A DNA stretch of 64,000 nt from an uncultured Collinsella sp. (GCA_959602645.1 CAUGTZ010000001.1:1-64000), one strand, 5' to 3'. Positions 1 to 8,578 are shown, numbered from the stretch's first letter. A program made the numbers and translations. The notes: generated from the sequence alone by a model not told the origin.

Positions 1-253
1 GCGCATTCGGCGAGATGCGTTTGCGAAAGTGGTCAATTTTAGATTAGCGCTAACATTGAGGCGAACCTCAGGTCCCTTTTCTGCGAGCGCCCAAGGCGCC
101 ACACGCGTGCACAGACTGTCGGTTCGACGTAGAAGCCTCAGCCGTAGCAACGGATTGCCCAGCGAGAGATCGCCACGGGCGGATATTAAACTGCAAAGAC
201 GAGCGTCGGTAAGACACGCCGAGGTCGCCGCGGACGGGTTGATATAGGGAGAG
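1..253. other. Unassigned left edge of window
   Basis: No gene can be supported here. Frames are open on both strands across most of the stretch (plus-strand frame 2 to position 247, and a minus-strand frame running off the left edge), but neither translation has recognisable domain character and no ribosome binding site is visible. A rightward terminator follows at about 254-296, so something transcribed to the right, protein or RNA, probably ends here. The rest of it would lie to the left of the window. Confidence 0.4.
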
Positions 254-296
254 GGCCTGACCCCATATCGTTGGGGCCAGGCCCGATTTTGCCTCT
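254..296 (+). terminator. Rho-independent terminator at left edge
   Basis: GGGCCTGACCCC and GGGGCCAGGCCC form a 12-bp stem with one mismatch around an 8-nt loop, followed by GATTTTGCC. It would end a rightward transcript entering from outside the window. Confidence 0.6.
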
Positions 297-317
297 TGAC
301 AATGTCCTGCTCATATT

Positions 318-344
318 AAAAGGAACGTCCCCAAGTGCCGGCAC
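318..344. repeat. Dispersed repeat R3 (GTCCCC/GTGCCGGCAC type)
   Basis: GGAACGTCCCCAAGTGCCGG followed by CAC. Close relatives occur at 12985-13041, 35196-35240 and 55141-55186, always between genes. Function unknown. Confidence 0.6.
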
Positions 345-345
345 G

Positions 346-384
346 AAAAAGACAGCGCTGCGGGAAACAATCCGCAGCGCTGTC
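346..384 (-). terminator. Terminator of proB
   Basis: On the minus strand a perfect 13-bp stem, GACAGCGCTGCGG with its complement, closes an 8-nt loop and is followed by TTTTTCG. It starts 6 nt past the proB stop codon. Confidence 0.85.
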
Positions 385-389
385 CTTCT

Positions 390-1517
390 TTATGCAAATA
401 CGATTAAGTTGTCCCTATGGATCGCGGGCTTCTCGGCCAGATCTGCCAGCAGGCGGTTGCTGGCAATCTGGTCCTGACGGCGGCCGGCGGCAAGCTCCAG
501 CACGTCCGAATCGGCCTCGGCGATACCGCGGGCGACGACCATACCGCTCGGGTCGCACACGTCGAGCACATCGCCCTCGGAAAACACGCCATCGACCTCG
601 CGAATACCCACCGCAAGCAAGGAAGAGCCACGGCTTACCAGCGCCTTCGCAGCACCATCATCGACCGTCACCGAGCCATGTGCCTTGTCACCCAGCGCGA
701 TCCACAGCTTGCGCGGCGCGATGTCCAGGCGCTCAGCTGGCGGATCGAACAGCGTACCCACGCTCTCGCCGCGGGCCAGACGCACAAGCGCATCGGGCTC
801 CTCGCCCGAGCAAATCACGCTTTGAATGCCCGCCGTCATCAGAATGCGACTCGCGCGAATCTTGGTGATCATACCGCCCGTGCCCACCGATGTGGAAGAA
901 TCGCCCGCCGAGGCGATAATCTTGGCATCGATCTTATGCACAACCGGGACGAACTCGGCCGTGGGGTCCTCGTGCGGATTGGCGGTGTAGAGGCCATCGA
1001 TGTCCGAGAGCGTCACGCACAGATCGGCGGAAACCAGACAGCTCACAAGCGCCGCCAGCGTGTCGTTGTCGCCAAACTTGATCTCGTCGACGGTAACGGT
1101 ATCGTTCTCGTTGACAACAGGCACCACGCCAAGCTCCACCAGGCGCAGCAGGGCGTCGCGTGCGTGCAGGTAGGACGTGCGGCGGGCCGTATCGTGGCGC
1201 GTGAGTAGCACGAGCGAGGTGAGCAGATCCCGTGCATGGAACTCCTCGTCGTAGGCCGACGAGATGATGCACTGACCAGCCGAGGCGCACGCCTGCAGGC
1301 TCGGCAGGTCGCCGACCGGCTTGTGGTCGAAGCCCAGCACGGGATAGCCACAGGCGATAGCGCCCGAGCTCACCACGACCAGGCGCCAGCCAAGCTCGCG
1401 CAGCGCTGCGGCCTGATCGGCAAGCCCGCCGATAAAGGCGCGGTTGACCTTGCCGTCGGCGCCCACCACCGTAGACGAACCGATCTTTACCACCATCGTT
1501 TTATAAGAAGTCGTCAT
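390..1517 (-). CDS. proB: Glutamate 5-kinase
   Basis: ATP-dependent phosphorylation of L-glutamate to glutamyl 5-phosphate, the first step of proline synthesis in the cytoplasm. The 375-residue protein has the usual length for ProB with a C-terminal PUA domain. An amino-acid kinase domain occupies about residues 8-260, with KIGSSTVV near residue 11 and SSGAIA near residue 51; the remaining ~100 residues fit the PUA domain. The ATG at 1517 has no good ribosome binding site, and a second in-frame ATG seven codons on (1496) is no better, so the start is uncertain by a few residues. No proA is adjacent, so the pathway is split in this genome. Own terminator downstream. Confidence 0.95.
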   Translation of the reverse strand: MTTSYKTMVVKIGSSTVVGADGKVNRAFIGGLADQAAALRELGWRLVVVSSGAIACGYPVLGFDHKPVGDLPSLQACASAGQCIISSAYDEEFHARDLLTSLVLLTRHDTARRTSYLHARDALLRLVELGVVPVVNENDTVTVDEIKFGDNDTLAALVSCLVSADLCVTLSDIDGLYTANPHEDPTAEFVPVVHKIDAKIIASAGDSSTSVGTGGMITKIRASRILMTAGIQSVICSGEEPDALVRLARGESVGTLFDPPAERLDIAPRKLWIALGDKAHGSVTVDDGAAKALVSRGSSLLAVGIREVDGVFSEGDVLDVCDPSGMVVARGIAEADSDVLELAAGRRQDQIASNRLLADLAEKPAIHRDNLIVFA

Positions 1518-1566
1518 ACGTCAAACCAATCGAATGTTCAGCGAACGGGCGAACGGGCCGAGCGAG

Positions 1567-1605
1567 AAAATAATCCGTGTTCCTCCGTCCCCTTCGGATT
1601 ATTTT
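1567..1605 (-). terminator. Terminator overlapping the pncB stop codon
   Basis: AAAATAATCCG and CGGATTATTTT form an 11-bp stem. On the minus strand the hairpin includes the pncB stop codon and runs into TTTTCTCGC, so it probably ends pncB transcription before proB. Confidence 0.55.
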
Positions 1606-3104
1606 GCCCAGGGGAAGGCCGAAGCCGCGGCCATGTTCTTGCGCACGAGCTCGTCGCGCACCTGAGCCAGGCCCTGTTCCATGCCCACCACATAGGTCTG
1701 CGGGTACAGGAAGCGCTTGAAAGCTGCGTCCAGATGATCGAGTGCCCAAGCACAGCGCTCGCGCGCGTCCTGGATGCTCTCACGCGGAGCCACCGCGCTG
1801 CCATCGCGCACGATCGGCACCAGCAGCTCGCGATACTCAAGTTCGGACACGTCGGTCACCAGGGCGGCATCATTCACGGCCACGAGGGTATTGCCGCGCG
1901 CGGCGCCCTCCCCCGCCAGATGGTCCTCGTCGTAGATCATGTCGCAGACCGGGCCCCCAAAGCCGTCGTAATAACGGCGCACGCGTTGCACACCCGGGAT
2001 CGTGCGCTTGTATGGCTGCTCAGAGAGCTTGACCACCGGCGTCCATGGATCTGCCTCGCTCGCACGGCGGGCGGAAAGCTTGTACACGCCGCCCAGCGCC
2101 GGCTGGTCATAGCAGGTCGCAAGCTTGGTACCCACGCCAAAGCTATCGATGGGCGCGCCCTGGTCGAGCAGCGACTGAATCGTGTACTCATCCAGATCGT
2201 TAGAAACCGAGATCCCCACATAGGGCAGGCCCTCGGCATCAAAACGGCCGCGCACATACTTGGAGAGCTTGGCGAGGTCGCCGGAGTCGATGCGAATAGC
2301 CGACAGACGCTCGCCCACCGCCTCCATCTCCTTGGCAACCGTAATGGCATGCTCGCAGCCCTCACGTACGTCGTAGGTGTCGATGAGCAGCGTGCAGTTC
2401 TTGGGACTCGACTTAGCAAAAGCCCGGAATGCCTCGAGCTCGGAATCGAAGCTCATCACCCAGCTGTGCGCATGAGTGCCAAAGACGGGAATACCGTAGC
2501 GGCGGCCGGCGAGCACATTGGATGTAGAGGAGCAGCCGGCAACGTAGCTCGCGCGCGCGACGGCCAGCCCGCCATCGGGACCCTGGGCGCGGCGCAGGCC
2601 AAACTCGGCAACGGGACGGCCGTCCGCCGCCAGCACCACGCGCGCCGTCTTGGTAGCGACAAGCGTCTGGAAGCCGACAATGTTGAGCAACGCCGTTTCG
2701 AGCAGCTGGCACTCCAGCGCGGGGCCGGTGACGCGCACCATGGGCTCGCGCGGAAAGACGAGCTCGCCCTCGGGCACGGCGTCAATGTTCACATGCGCGC
2801 GGAAGTTGCGCAGGTAGTCGAGGAATGCGGGCTTAAACATCGAGCCGCCGGCCGGAGCCTGGAGCGAAGCTAGATAGTCGATGTCCTCGGGCGTAAAGCG
2901 CAGGTTCTCGACAAGCTCGGGCAGCTCGGCGGTGCCGCACATGACGGCATACGCGCTGCCGAAGGGATGGTCGCGGTAAAACGCCGTAAAGCAACCCTGC
3001 TCATTGGCCTTGCCGCTCTCCCACAGGCCCTGGGCCATAGTGAGTTCGTACAGATCAGTGAGCATTGCAATGTCGGTGGGATGCGAGATGTCGGTCAAAG
3101 CCAT
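1599..3104 (-). CDS. pncB: Nicotinate phosphoribosyltransferase
   Basis: Converts nicotinate, PRPP and ATP to nicotinate mononucleotide in the Preiss-Handler route of NAD salvage. The 501-residue protein begins with the family signature DLYELTMAQG (about residue 16) and carries GTHAHSWVM, IRIDSGDLAKLS and GVGTKL in the order expected for the phosphoribosyl-binding barrel. The start at 3104 is preceded by AAAGG about 8 nt upstream. The gene is about 80 nt upstream of proB but a hairpin at the stop codon suggests separate transcripts. It is longer than enterobacterial PncB and of the longer type usual in Gram-positive bacteria. Confidence 0.93.
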   Translation of the reverse strand: MALTDISHPTDIAMLTDLYELTMAQGLWESGKANEQGCFTAFYRDHPFGSAYAVMCGTAELPELVENLRFTPEDIDYLASLQAPAGGSMFKPAFLDYLRNFRAHVNIDAVPEGELVFPREPMVRVTGPALECQLLETALLNIVGFQTLVATKTARVVLAADGRPVAEFGLRRAQGPDGGLAVARASYVAGCSSTSNVLAGRRYGIPVFGTHAHSWVMSFDSELEAFRAFAKSSPKNCTLLIDTYDVREGCEHAITVAKEMEAVGERLSAIRIDSGDLAKLSKYVRGRFDAEGLPYVGISVSNDLDEYTIQSLLDQGAPIDSFGVGTKLATCYDQPALGGVYKLSARRASEADPWTPVVKLSEQPYKRTIPGVQRVRRYYDGFGGPVCDMIYDEDHLAGEGAARGNTLVAVNDAALVTDVSELEYRELLVPIVRDGSAVAPRESIQDARERCAWALDHLDAAFKRFLYPQTYVVGMEQGLAQVRDELVRKNMAAASAFPWAK

Positions 3105-3185
3105 GGGGCGACCTTTCGGATGCGTCGTGCAGAGGTTGAGGGTTGGCGAGGCGGGCGTGCGGGCATGGAGCCCAGCGCGAACAGG

Positions 3186-3644
3186 CTAAAGCAGGCCCAT
3201 GCTGGTCAGGATCGTGTAGCCCATAAAGATGACAAACGCGATGAGGGCAAGGACAATGATGATTTTTTGAGCCGGCGCCATACCGGGGATCTCGTTCTCA
3301 CCCGCAGGCTCCTTGGAGGTAACCATGCGCTGGGCAAAGCTCATCTCGTCACGGCTCGGCTTGGGATCGACGGACTTGGGACGAGCGGCCTTTTTAGGCT
3401 GAGGTTTGGGCGCGGCAGGTGCAGGCTTCGCAGCAGCGGGCTTGGGTGCGGGCGCGGGCTTGGGCTCGGATGCAACCTTCGCAGCGGCCTCCTCGGCCTT
3501 CTCGCGCTCGGCACGCAGGGCGGCCAACTCCTCACGCTCGCGGCGTGCCTCTTCCTGGGCCTCGCGACGAGCTTTCTCGGCGCGGAGCTCTTCCAACTCG
3601 GCGCGTTCCTCGGCAGACAGTGGTTGGGACTCAAGCTCGGCCAT
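3186..3644 (-). CDS. Small C-terminally anchored charged membrane protein
   Basis: Not recognised as a named family. The 152-residue product has an E/R/A-rich segment likely to be coiled coil (about residues 8-50), a proline/alanine/lysine-rich linker (about 55-95), and one hydrophobic segment near the C-terminus (IIIVLALIAFVIFMGYTIL). This suggests a tail-anchored protein with a cytoplasmic coiled-coil head. The ATG at 3644 is chosen because AAAGGG sits 7 nt upstream; an upstream in-frame ATG at 3680 would lie inside the tRNA terminator. It lies just behind tRNA-Ala and before pncB. Confidence 0.7.
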   Translation of the reverse strand: MAELESQPLSAEERAELEELRAEKARREAQEEARREREELAALRAEREKAEEAAAKVASEPKPAPAPKPAAAKPAPAAPKPQPKKAARPKSVDPKPSRDEMSFAQRMVTSKEPAGENEIPGMAPAQKIIIVLALIAFVIFMGYTILTSMGLL

Positions 3645-3662
3645 GGTACAGCCCTTTCTTTT

Positions 3663-3692
3663 AAAAAAAGCCGCCGACACAATGTCAGCGGC
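3663..3692 (-). terminator. Terminator of tRNA-Ala
   Basis: On the minus strand GCCGCTGACA pairs with TGTCGGCGGC around a 3-nt loop and runs into seven T residues, 17 nt past the tRNA 3' end. Confidence 0.85.
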
Positions 3693-3708
3693 TTATCAAA
3701 TCCAAGGG

Positions 3709-3781
3709 TGGAGACGAAGGGAGTCGAACCCTCGGCCTCTGCCATGCGACGGCAGCGCTCTCCCAACTGAGCTACGTCCCC
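3709..3781 (-). tRNA. tRNA-Ala (anticodon CGC)
   Basis: The minus strand folds into a full cloverleaf of 73 nt: acceptor GGGGACG with CGTCTCC, D arm GCTC/GAGC, anticodon stem CTGCC/GGCAG with loop GTCGCAT, T arm with TTCGACT. The anticodon CGC reads GCG. The acceptor has G3 opposite U70, the main alanine identity element. CCA is not encoded. A terminator follows directly. Confidence 0.95.
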
Positions 3782-3886
3782 AGGACAAGTCGATATTTTA
3801 CCTACGGCTCGCCAACTGTCAACGCCCAATAATCAGTCTTTTTGGGGCGCGGCTATTTTGACAACTTTTCGAGCAGGCGATCCTCT

Positions 3887-3965
3887 CGATGATTTTTCTG
3901 GGACGGGGATTAAAAAACATTGTGTACCGAATGATTTTTTAATCCCCGTCCCAGAAAAATCATCG
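3887..3965. repeat. Repeat R2: perfect 31-bp inverted repeat
   Basis: Arms 3887-3917 and 3935-3965 are exact reverse complements, containing CTGGGACGGGGATTAAAAAA, with a 17-nt spacer. The element sits 9 nt past the stop codon of the radical SAM gene and may act as its terminator. Related copies lie at 14938-14970 (one arm) and 60158-60277 (perfect 35-bp arms). Confidence 0.85.
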
Positions 3966-3974
3966 GCGAATGCG

Positions 3975-4913
3975 TTACTTTGTGCTGGTAAGGACGCCGG
4001 TGGTATCGAAGGCTGGGGTGAAGCTCTCGTCTACCGCGCCGCCCTCTTGCCAGAACATCGTCGTAAAGCCCAGGTCGTCGGCATGGTCGAGCACCTGCTC
4101 ATACTCCTCGCGCGTCACGGCGCGCGCCAGGTCGCCGCCTTGTTCGCGCATGAGCGCATTGGGCGTGTACTGGTTCATGACCGAGATCGGCACGTCGCCC
4201 ACCGTCTGCCACACAAGGTCTAGCACGCGGCACGAGTCATCCGCATGCCCCGGCAGCACCAGGTGGCGCACGATCATGCCGCGCTTCATGAGCCCATTCT
4301 CGTCCACTAGCTCTCCCCCGCGGCGCTCGATCTCGCGTGCCATCTGCGCTAAGCCCGACACGGCCACACGCGGGTAGTCCTTAATGTGGGAGAGCGACTG
4401 CGCAAGCCCGGCATCGGCATATTTAAAGTCCGTAAGCCACACGTCGACCAGGTCGCCCAGCGCCGCCACGGCACTCGCGCGCTCGTAACCACTCGTGTTG
4501 TAGACAATTGGGATGACCAACCCGCGCGTCCGTGCCGCGGCAATCGCGGCAGGCAACAGGTGCGCATAGTGCGTCGCCGTCACCAGGTTGATGTTATTGG
4601 CGCTCTGGTCCTGCAGCTCCAGCATAATCTCGACCAAACGCTCGGGCGAAATCTCAAGACCGAAATTGCCCGTCGAGATCTCGTGGTTTTGGCAGTAGAT
4701 ACATTTGAGCGAACAGCCGCTAAAGAAAATCGTACCCGAGCCGGCCTCGCCCGAAATGGGCGGCTCCTCCCACATATGGAGCGCCGCGCGGGCGACCTTA
4801 AGCGTGTTGTCGGCGCCGCACACGCCACGCGCGCCCTCGTCGCGCGCCGCACCGCAACGGCGCGGACACAAATGGCAGGCGGGCGAAAAAAGTTCGGTCA
4901 ACGACGTCGGCAT
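3975..4913 (-). CDS. Radical SAM protein, PflX-like (COG1313 type)
   Basis: A radical S-adenosylmethionine iron-sulfur protein resembling pyruvate formate-lyase activating enzymes; the exact substrate is unknown. The 312-residue protein shows the cluster motif CSLKCIYC (CxxxCxxC) and an N-terminal cysteine set CHLCPRRCG typical of the PflX subgroup, which may bind a second metal or cluster. The start at 4913 has GGAG 9 nt upstream; an in-frame TTG at 4928 overlaps this site and is unlikely. No formate lyase or other partner gene is adjacent. A perfect inverted repeat lies directly behind the stop codon. Confidence 0.85.
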   Translation of the reverse strand: MPTSLTELFSPACHLCPRRCGAARDEGARGVCGADNTLKVARAALHMWEEPPISGEAGSGTIFFSGCSLKCIYCQNHEISTGNFGLEISPERLVEIMLELQDQSANNINLVTATHYAHLLPAAIAAARTRGLVIPIVYNTSGYERASAVAALGDLVDVWLTDFKYADAGLAQSLSHIKDYPRVAVSGLAQMAREIERRGGELVDENGLMKRGMIVRHLVLPGHADDSCRVLDLVWQTVGDVPISVMNQYTPNALMREQGGDLARAVTREEYEQVLDHADDLGFTTMFWQEGGAVDESFTPAFDTTGVLTSTK

Positions 4914-5057
4914 AAAAACATGCTCCAAAACAATGATTCAGCAGCTCAAACGTAAAGGGACCAACCGCACAGACGGCTCGAGCCCAAGGCGCCGTAATCG
5001 TCCGACACGATTTTTATAATGTCAAGACTGGAATCGACAAAGTGCCGCTTTATGATG

Positions 5058-5208
5058 TAGGTATTCCGCCCCCCGCGGAGCAACTGGGTGAACCGTCGCG
5101 TTTATTTAGGGAGCCCACACAGTCGTACCTAGTACAGGTATCCTTCGTTGTTAAGGACGCTGGAACAGTCGATGAGGGCACCCACCTGTTTTAGGTGGGT
5201 TCATTTTC
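5058..5208 (+). ncRNA. ssrS: Probable 6S RNA
   Basis: No protein frame fits this conserved-looking stretch between two gene starts. It resembles Gram-positive 6S RNA: a GTCGCGTTTATTTAGGGAGC segment in the 5' half, short paired segments around ACCT..AGGT and CCTT..AAGG, and a 3' end with GGGCACCCACC running into the hairpin CCCACCT/AGGTGGG and a T-rich tail. GGGTG near 5087 can pair with CACCC near 5179 to close the molecule. A possible -10 box TATGAT is at 5051-5056 and TATAAT at 5015-5020. 6S RNA binds RNA polymerase holoenzyme. The assignment rests on recalled family features; ends are approximate. Confidence 0.6.
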
Positions 5209-5217
5209 GTAACGTGG

Positions 5218-5247
5218 GGGGTGGTTTTCATTTGCCGAAAACCACCA
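5218..5247. other. Short hairpin after the 6S-like RNA
   Basis: GGTGGTTTTC and GAAAACCACC form a perfect 10-bp stem around 7 nt. The rest of 5247-5437 shows nothing I can name beyond the likely leader of the next gene. Confidence 0.5.
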
Positions 5248-5437
5248 TTACAGCCCATATGGATCCCCGCCGGTATCCCGACAAGCTATCGACAATACCC
5301 TAATATCTGGTAAGCGCGTGATTATCGCTGCGTGCAATTCCATGCACCCCCCTTGGTCGAGTATCATGGTTCGGCTATGCCCTTTGCGCTTAGCAACCTT
5401 TGACCTTTTCCTTCGACGCTTGGCGGTTTTTAGATTC

Positions 5438-6637
5438 ATGGCTTCATCCCCGAGCTACACACCGTATCTATGCGTGGCAGCAGCGGCCTTCATCACGACC
5501 TTCCTCACGGTGCCCCTGGTCAAGCGCTTGGCAATTAAGCTCGACGCCGTCGACTATCCTTCTAAGCGCCGCATCAACACCAAGCCCATCCCGCGTTTGG
5601 GCGGAACGGCGGTGTTTTTGGGCCTGGTCGTTGCCTGTATTGTGCAAATCCTAGGCACCTGGTACCTGGGTTGGCCGCCCGTTTTGGTGCCCCACCCCCG
5701 TCTGCACATCAGCTACCCCATACTTGCGCTTTCTTTTACCGTCATCTTTGCGACCGGCGCTATCGACGACGTCTTCCAGCTCAAGCCCAAGCAAAAGCTG
5801 GCCGGACAGGTCCTCGCCGCGCTTATCGCCTGTATCGGCGGCCTACGGATCGGCGTCATCGTCAACCCGTTTGCCCCCGGCGAGATCATGCTCGGATGGC
5901 TCGCCTACCCCATCACCGTGATCTATCTGGTGGCATTCACCAACATCATTAACCTCATCGACGGCCTCGACGGCTTGGCCACGGGCATCTGCGGCATCGC
6001 GTCGTTCACCATGTTTTCGATGGCCGTTCTCTCGGGCCGCATCGACGCCGCCGCGCTCTCCATTGCGCTCTTTGGCGCCTGTCTGGCCTTTTTGCGCTAC
6101 AACTTCAACCCCGCAAGCATCTTCTTGGGCGACTCGGGGTCGCTGCTTCTGGGCTTTGCGCTGGGCTCCATCTCGCTGCTCAACGTGAGCCGCACCGCCG
6201 CGCTCACCTCGCTTATCATTCCGCTCATCGTTGCCGGCGTGCCCATCATCGACACGTTTAGCGCCATCGTGCGCCGCAAGCGCGCCCACATTAGCATCGG
6301 GCAGGCCGACAAGGGCCACATCCACCACCGCCTGATCCAAGAAGGCTACAACCAAAAACAGGCAGTGCTCCTCATCTACGCCTGGTGCATCATGCTTTCG
6401 GCCGGCGCCGCCGCGATTAACCAGGTCGAGGTGCCCATGCGCGTGCTCATCTTTACCGTGCTCGCCATTGGTTCGGCGGCCTTTGCCAAGCATCTACATC
6501 TGTTTGAGCCCGTGCTGCGCCACCATTACAACAAGCGCACACACGAGGATGAGCTCGTCACCCCCGACGACCCCGCCTTTAAGCAGGAGGAGCAGGCAGC
6601 CGAGGAACGTAAGGAAGAGCGCCACCACAAGCTCTAG
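5438..6637 (+). CDS. Undecaprenyl-phosphate GlcNAc-1-phosphate transferase (TagO/WecA family)
   Basis: Membrane enzyme that starts lipid-linked glycan synthesis by moving a sugar-1-phosphate from a UDP-sugar to undecaprenyl phosphate. The 399-residue form has about eleven hydrophobic segments and the MraY/WecA motifs in order: IDDVFQLKPKQK, NLIDGLDGLATG, LGDSGSLLLGF, and the WecA/TagO-type KGHIHHRL, which separates it from MraY. A charged cytoplasmic tail of about 30 residues ends the protein. Start ambiguous: the ATG at 5438 matches the family N-terminus, but no clear ribosome binding site is visible and in-frame ATGs exist at 5318, 5342 and 5366. UDP-GlcNAc is the expected substrate by family. 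Confidence 0.85.
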   Translation: MASSPSYTPYLCVAAAAFITTFLTVPLVKRLAIKLDAVDYPSKRRINTKPIPRLGGTAVFLGLVVACIVQILGTWYLGWPPVLVPHPRLHISYPILALSFTVIFATGAIDDVFQLKPKQKLAGQVLAALIACIGGLRIGVIVNPFAPGEIMLGWLAYPITVIYLVAFTNIINLIDGLDGLATGICGIASFTMFSMAVLSGRIDAAALSIALFGACLAFLRYNFNPASIFLGDSGSLLLGFALGSISLLNVSRTAALTSLIIPLIVAGVPIIDTFSAIVRRKRAHISIGQADKGHIHHRLIQEGYNQKQAVLLIYAWCIMLSAGAAAINQVEVPMRVLIFTVLAIGSAAFAKHLHLFEPVLRHHYNKRTHEDELVTPDDPAFKQEEQAAEERKEERHHKL

Positions 6638-6798
6638 GGTAAGCTGCCGAGGATGCGTCCAGACGCCGCCGGCCAAACGTGCAGCCACGCCGCGCCCATC
6701 GCACAAGCCGCCGCTCTCCCGCCCCTCGCCTACCTACGACCCGCCCCTCCAATAAACGCGTTATCATCTTGACCCATGAACATACGTTAGGAGCAATC

Positions 6799-7848
6799 AT
6801 GCCAAACGAGAACAGCTACGAAGTCGCGCTGCAAAAGAGCAACGCCATTCGCGAGGGCCTGGCCAAAACGCCCGAGAAGTTCACCATGCTCACCGGCGAC
6901 CGCCCCACCGGCCGTCTGCACCTGGGTCACTACTTCGGCACCCTCAAGGGCCGTGTTGAGCTGCAGAACATGGGCGCCAAGACCAACGTGCTCATCGCCG
7001 ACTACCAAGTCATCACTGACCGCGACACGACCGAGCACATCCAGGACAACGTGTACAACATGGTCATGGACTACCTTGCCTGCGGCATCGACCCCGACAA
7101 GACCATGATCTACGCGCACTCCGCCGTGCCCGCCGCCAACCAGCTCATGCTGCCGTTCCTGTCGCTGGTCTCAGAGGCCGAGCTGGCGCGCAACCCCACG
7201 GTAAAGGCCGAGATGGAGGCCTCGGGCCACGAGCTCACCGGCCTTCTGCTCACCTACCCGGTGCACCAGGCCTGCGACATCCTGTTCTGCAAGGGCAACG
7301 TGGTGCCCGTCGGTCGCGACCAGCTGCCGCACATCGAGCTCACCCGCACCATCGCCCGCCGCTTTAACAACCGCTACGGCAAGGTGTTCCCCGAGGTCGA
7401 CGCACTGCTGTCCGAGACCCCGCTGCTGCCGGGCCTGGACGGTCGCAAGATGAGCAAGAGCTACGGTAACGCCATCAACATCTCGATGACCGCCGAGGAG
7501 ACGGCCAAGCGCATCAAGAAGAGCCAGACCGACTCCGAGCGCATGATCACGTTCGATCCCGAGAACCGCCCCGGCGTGTCCGGCCTGCTTTCAACCGCCG
7601 CCATCTGCACCGGCCGTTCCGAGGTCGAGATTGCCGAGGAGATTGGCATGGGCGGCTCCGGCCAGCTCAAGAAGTACGTGACCGAGGCCGTCAACGAGTA
7701 CTTCGCGCCGATCCGCGAGCGTCGTCAGCGCTATGAGAACGATCTGGACTATGTGAAGGACGTGCTGCACGAGGGCAACCGTCGCGCCAACGAGATTGCC
7801 GAGCAGACCCTGGCCGAGGTTCAGGACGCCATGGGCATGGTGTACTAG
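6799..7848 (+). CDS. trpS: Tryptophanyl-tRNA synthetase
   Basis: Charges tRNA-Trp with tryptophan; class I aminoacyl-tRNA synthetase acting as a cytoplasmic dimer. The 349-residue protein has the HIGH-type motif HLGHYFG in GDRPTGRLHLGHYFG near residue 36 and the KMSKS motif in DGRKMSKSYGN near residue 217, with the conserved spacing of the TrpRS family. The start at 6799 is set by AGGAG 6 nt upstream; the frame is open further upstream but that part is low-complexity. It is monocistronic, followed by two hairpins. Confidence 0.95.
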   Translation: MPNENSYEVALQKSNAIREGLAKTPEKFTMLTGDRPTGRLHLGHYFGTLKGRVELQNMGAKTNVLIADYQVITDRDTTEHIQDNVYNMVMDYLACGIDPDKTMIYAHSAVPAANQLMLPFLSLVSEAELARNPTVKAEMEASGHELTGLLLTYPVHQACDILFCKGNVVPVGRDQLPHIELTRTIARRFNNRYGKVFPEVDALLSETPLLPGLDGRKMSKSYGNAINISMTAEETAKRIKKSQTDSERMITFDPENRPGVSGLLSTAAICTGRSEVEIAEEIGMGGSGQLKKYVTEAVNEYFAPIRERRQRYENDLDYVKDVLHEGNRRANEIAEQTLAEVQDAMGMVY

Positions 7849-7874
7849 GCAAAGCGCCTTCGCACAACATAGAC

Positions 7875-7942
7875 GGTGAGGCTGAATCCTCACCGAAACA
7901 GGAACAGGCCCGCTGGCAGATAGTTGCCAGCGGGCCTGTTCC
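7875..7942 (+). terminator. Two hairpins behind trpS
   Basis: A 7-bp hairpin (GGTGAGG/CCTCACC, 7875-7894) is followed by a perfect 18-bp stem, GGAACAGGCCCGCTGGCA with its complement (7901-7918 and 7925-7942), 6-nt loop. No T tract follows, so termination is inferred. Confidence 0.6.
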
Positions 7943-8123
7943 CGAAGTACACCGTTGAATCGCACAGAGGGGAGGAATGCGAATCAAACTCAACAGGGCA
8001 GGCTTTTTCATCGCCTATTGCCTGCTCCGTTGCTGAAACCAATATAGTTCACCGTGGTTTACTTTGCTGCGACAAACCGCGCCGCCATACCTTCTCCATA
8101 AGTTAACCTCGGTAAACCTGCCA
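7943..8123. other. Gap without a supported gene
   Basis: A 60-codon plus-strand frame (7924-8106) starts inside the trpS hairpin and has no family character. I see no RNA or protein gene here. Confidence 0.4.
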
Positions 8124-8162
8124 AAACCACCACAAAGGGGATAGGCACCTTTGTGGTGGTTT
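8124..8162 (+). repeat. Repeat R1 copy a (AAACCACCACAAAGG palindrome)
   Basis: AAACCACCACAAAGG and its exact complement CCTTTGTGGTGGTTT flank a 9-nt spacer. Spacer orientation is called plus here. Copy b lies inverted on the other side of the MGMT-fold gene. Confidence 0.85.
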
Positions 8163-8179
8163 AAGCCACGGCAGAGCCG

Positions 8180-8500
8180 CTAGAGCCCTGCAGGCCAGCG
8201 ACAGGCGGCCAAGTCGACGTGCATGTCGTCCTTAAACGCCACACCCTCCCCTAGCAAAAGCTCACGTTGAGCATCGGGACCGCCAAAAGCAAAACCATCG
8301 CATATGCGGCCATCGGCAAACACCACGCGGTGACAGGGAATCTCGCCGGGACGCGGATTGCCATGCAGGGCATACCCCACGTACCGCGCACTTCGTGGAC
8401 GTCCAGCAAGCAGCGCCACCTGACCATACGTGGCGACCATCCCCTCGGGAATCTGCTCGACCACCTCGTACACCCGCTCAAAAAAGCCCTCAGACACCAT
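8180..8500 (-). CDS. MGMT-fold DNA alkylation protein
   Basis: A 106-residue protein made of only the DNA-binding and active-site domain of O6-alkylguanine-DNA alkyltransferase. The motif PCHRVV retains the alkyl-acceptor cysteine, whereas alkyltransferase-like (ATL) proteins replace it, so direct alkyl transfer is possible; but the short single-domain size is that of ATL/YbaZ-like proteins. It likely recognises alkylated guanine in DNA. The start at 8500 has AAGGGAG 7 nt upstream. The gene is alone and bracketed by two inverted copies of repeat R1. Confidence 0.85.
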   Translation of the reverse strand: MVSEGFFERVYEVVEQIPEGMVATYGQVALLAGRPRSARYVGYALHGNPRPGEIPCHRVVFADGRICDGFAFGGPDAQRELLLGEGVAFKDDMHVDLAACRWPAGL

Positions 8501-8529
8501 TGCTCACTCCCTTCCACCCGGAATAGCAT

Positions 8530-8566
8530 AAACCACCACAAAGGTGCCTGCCCTTTGTGGTGGTTT
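8530..8566 (-). repeat. Repeat R1 copy b
   Basis: Same arms as copy a, but the spacer reads in the opposite direction (GGTGCCTGCCC). It lies between the MGMT-fold gene start and the degV stop codon. Confidence 0.85.
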
Positions 8567-8578
8567 ATGGCAGGTTGG

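Noticed and set aside
1236..2873. Long plus-strand open frame opposite pncB
   Set aside because: It is the antisense of a well-supported gene in GC-rich DNA, lacks a ribosome binding site and has no family character. The same applies to long frames opposite serC (17980-19110), serA (19141-20358), the ABC-F gene (35553-37391), the pst operon (39813-41912) and the tRNA ligase-like gene (57854-59452).
7924..8106. 60-codon plus-strand frame behind trpS
   Set aside because: It starts inside the trpS hairpin, has no ribosome binding site and reads as random sequence.
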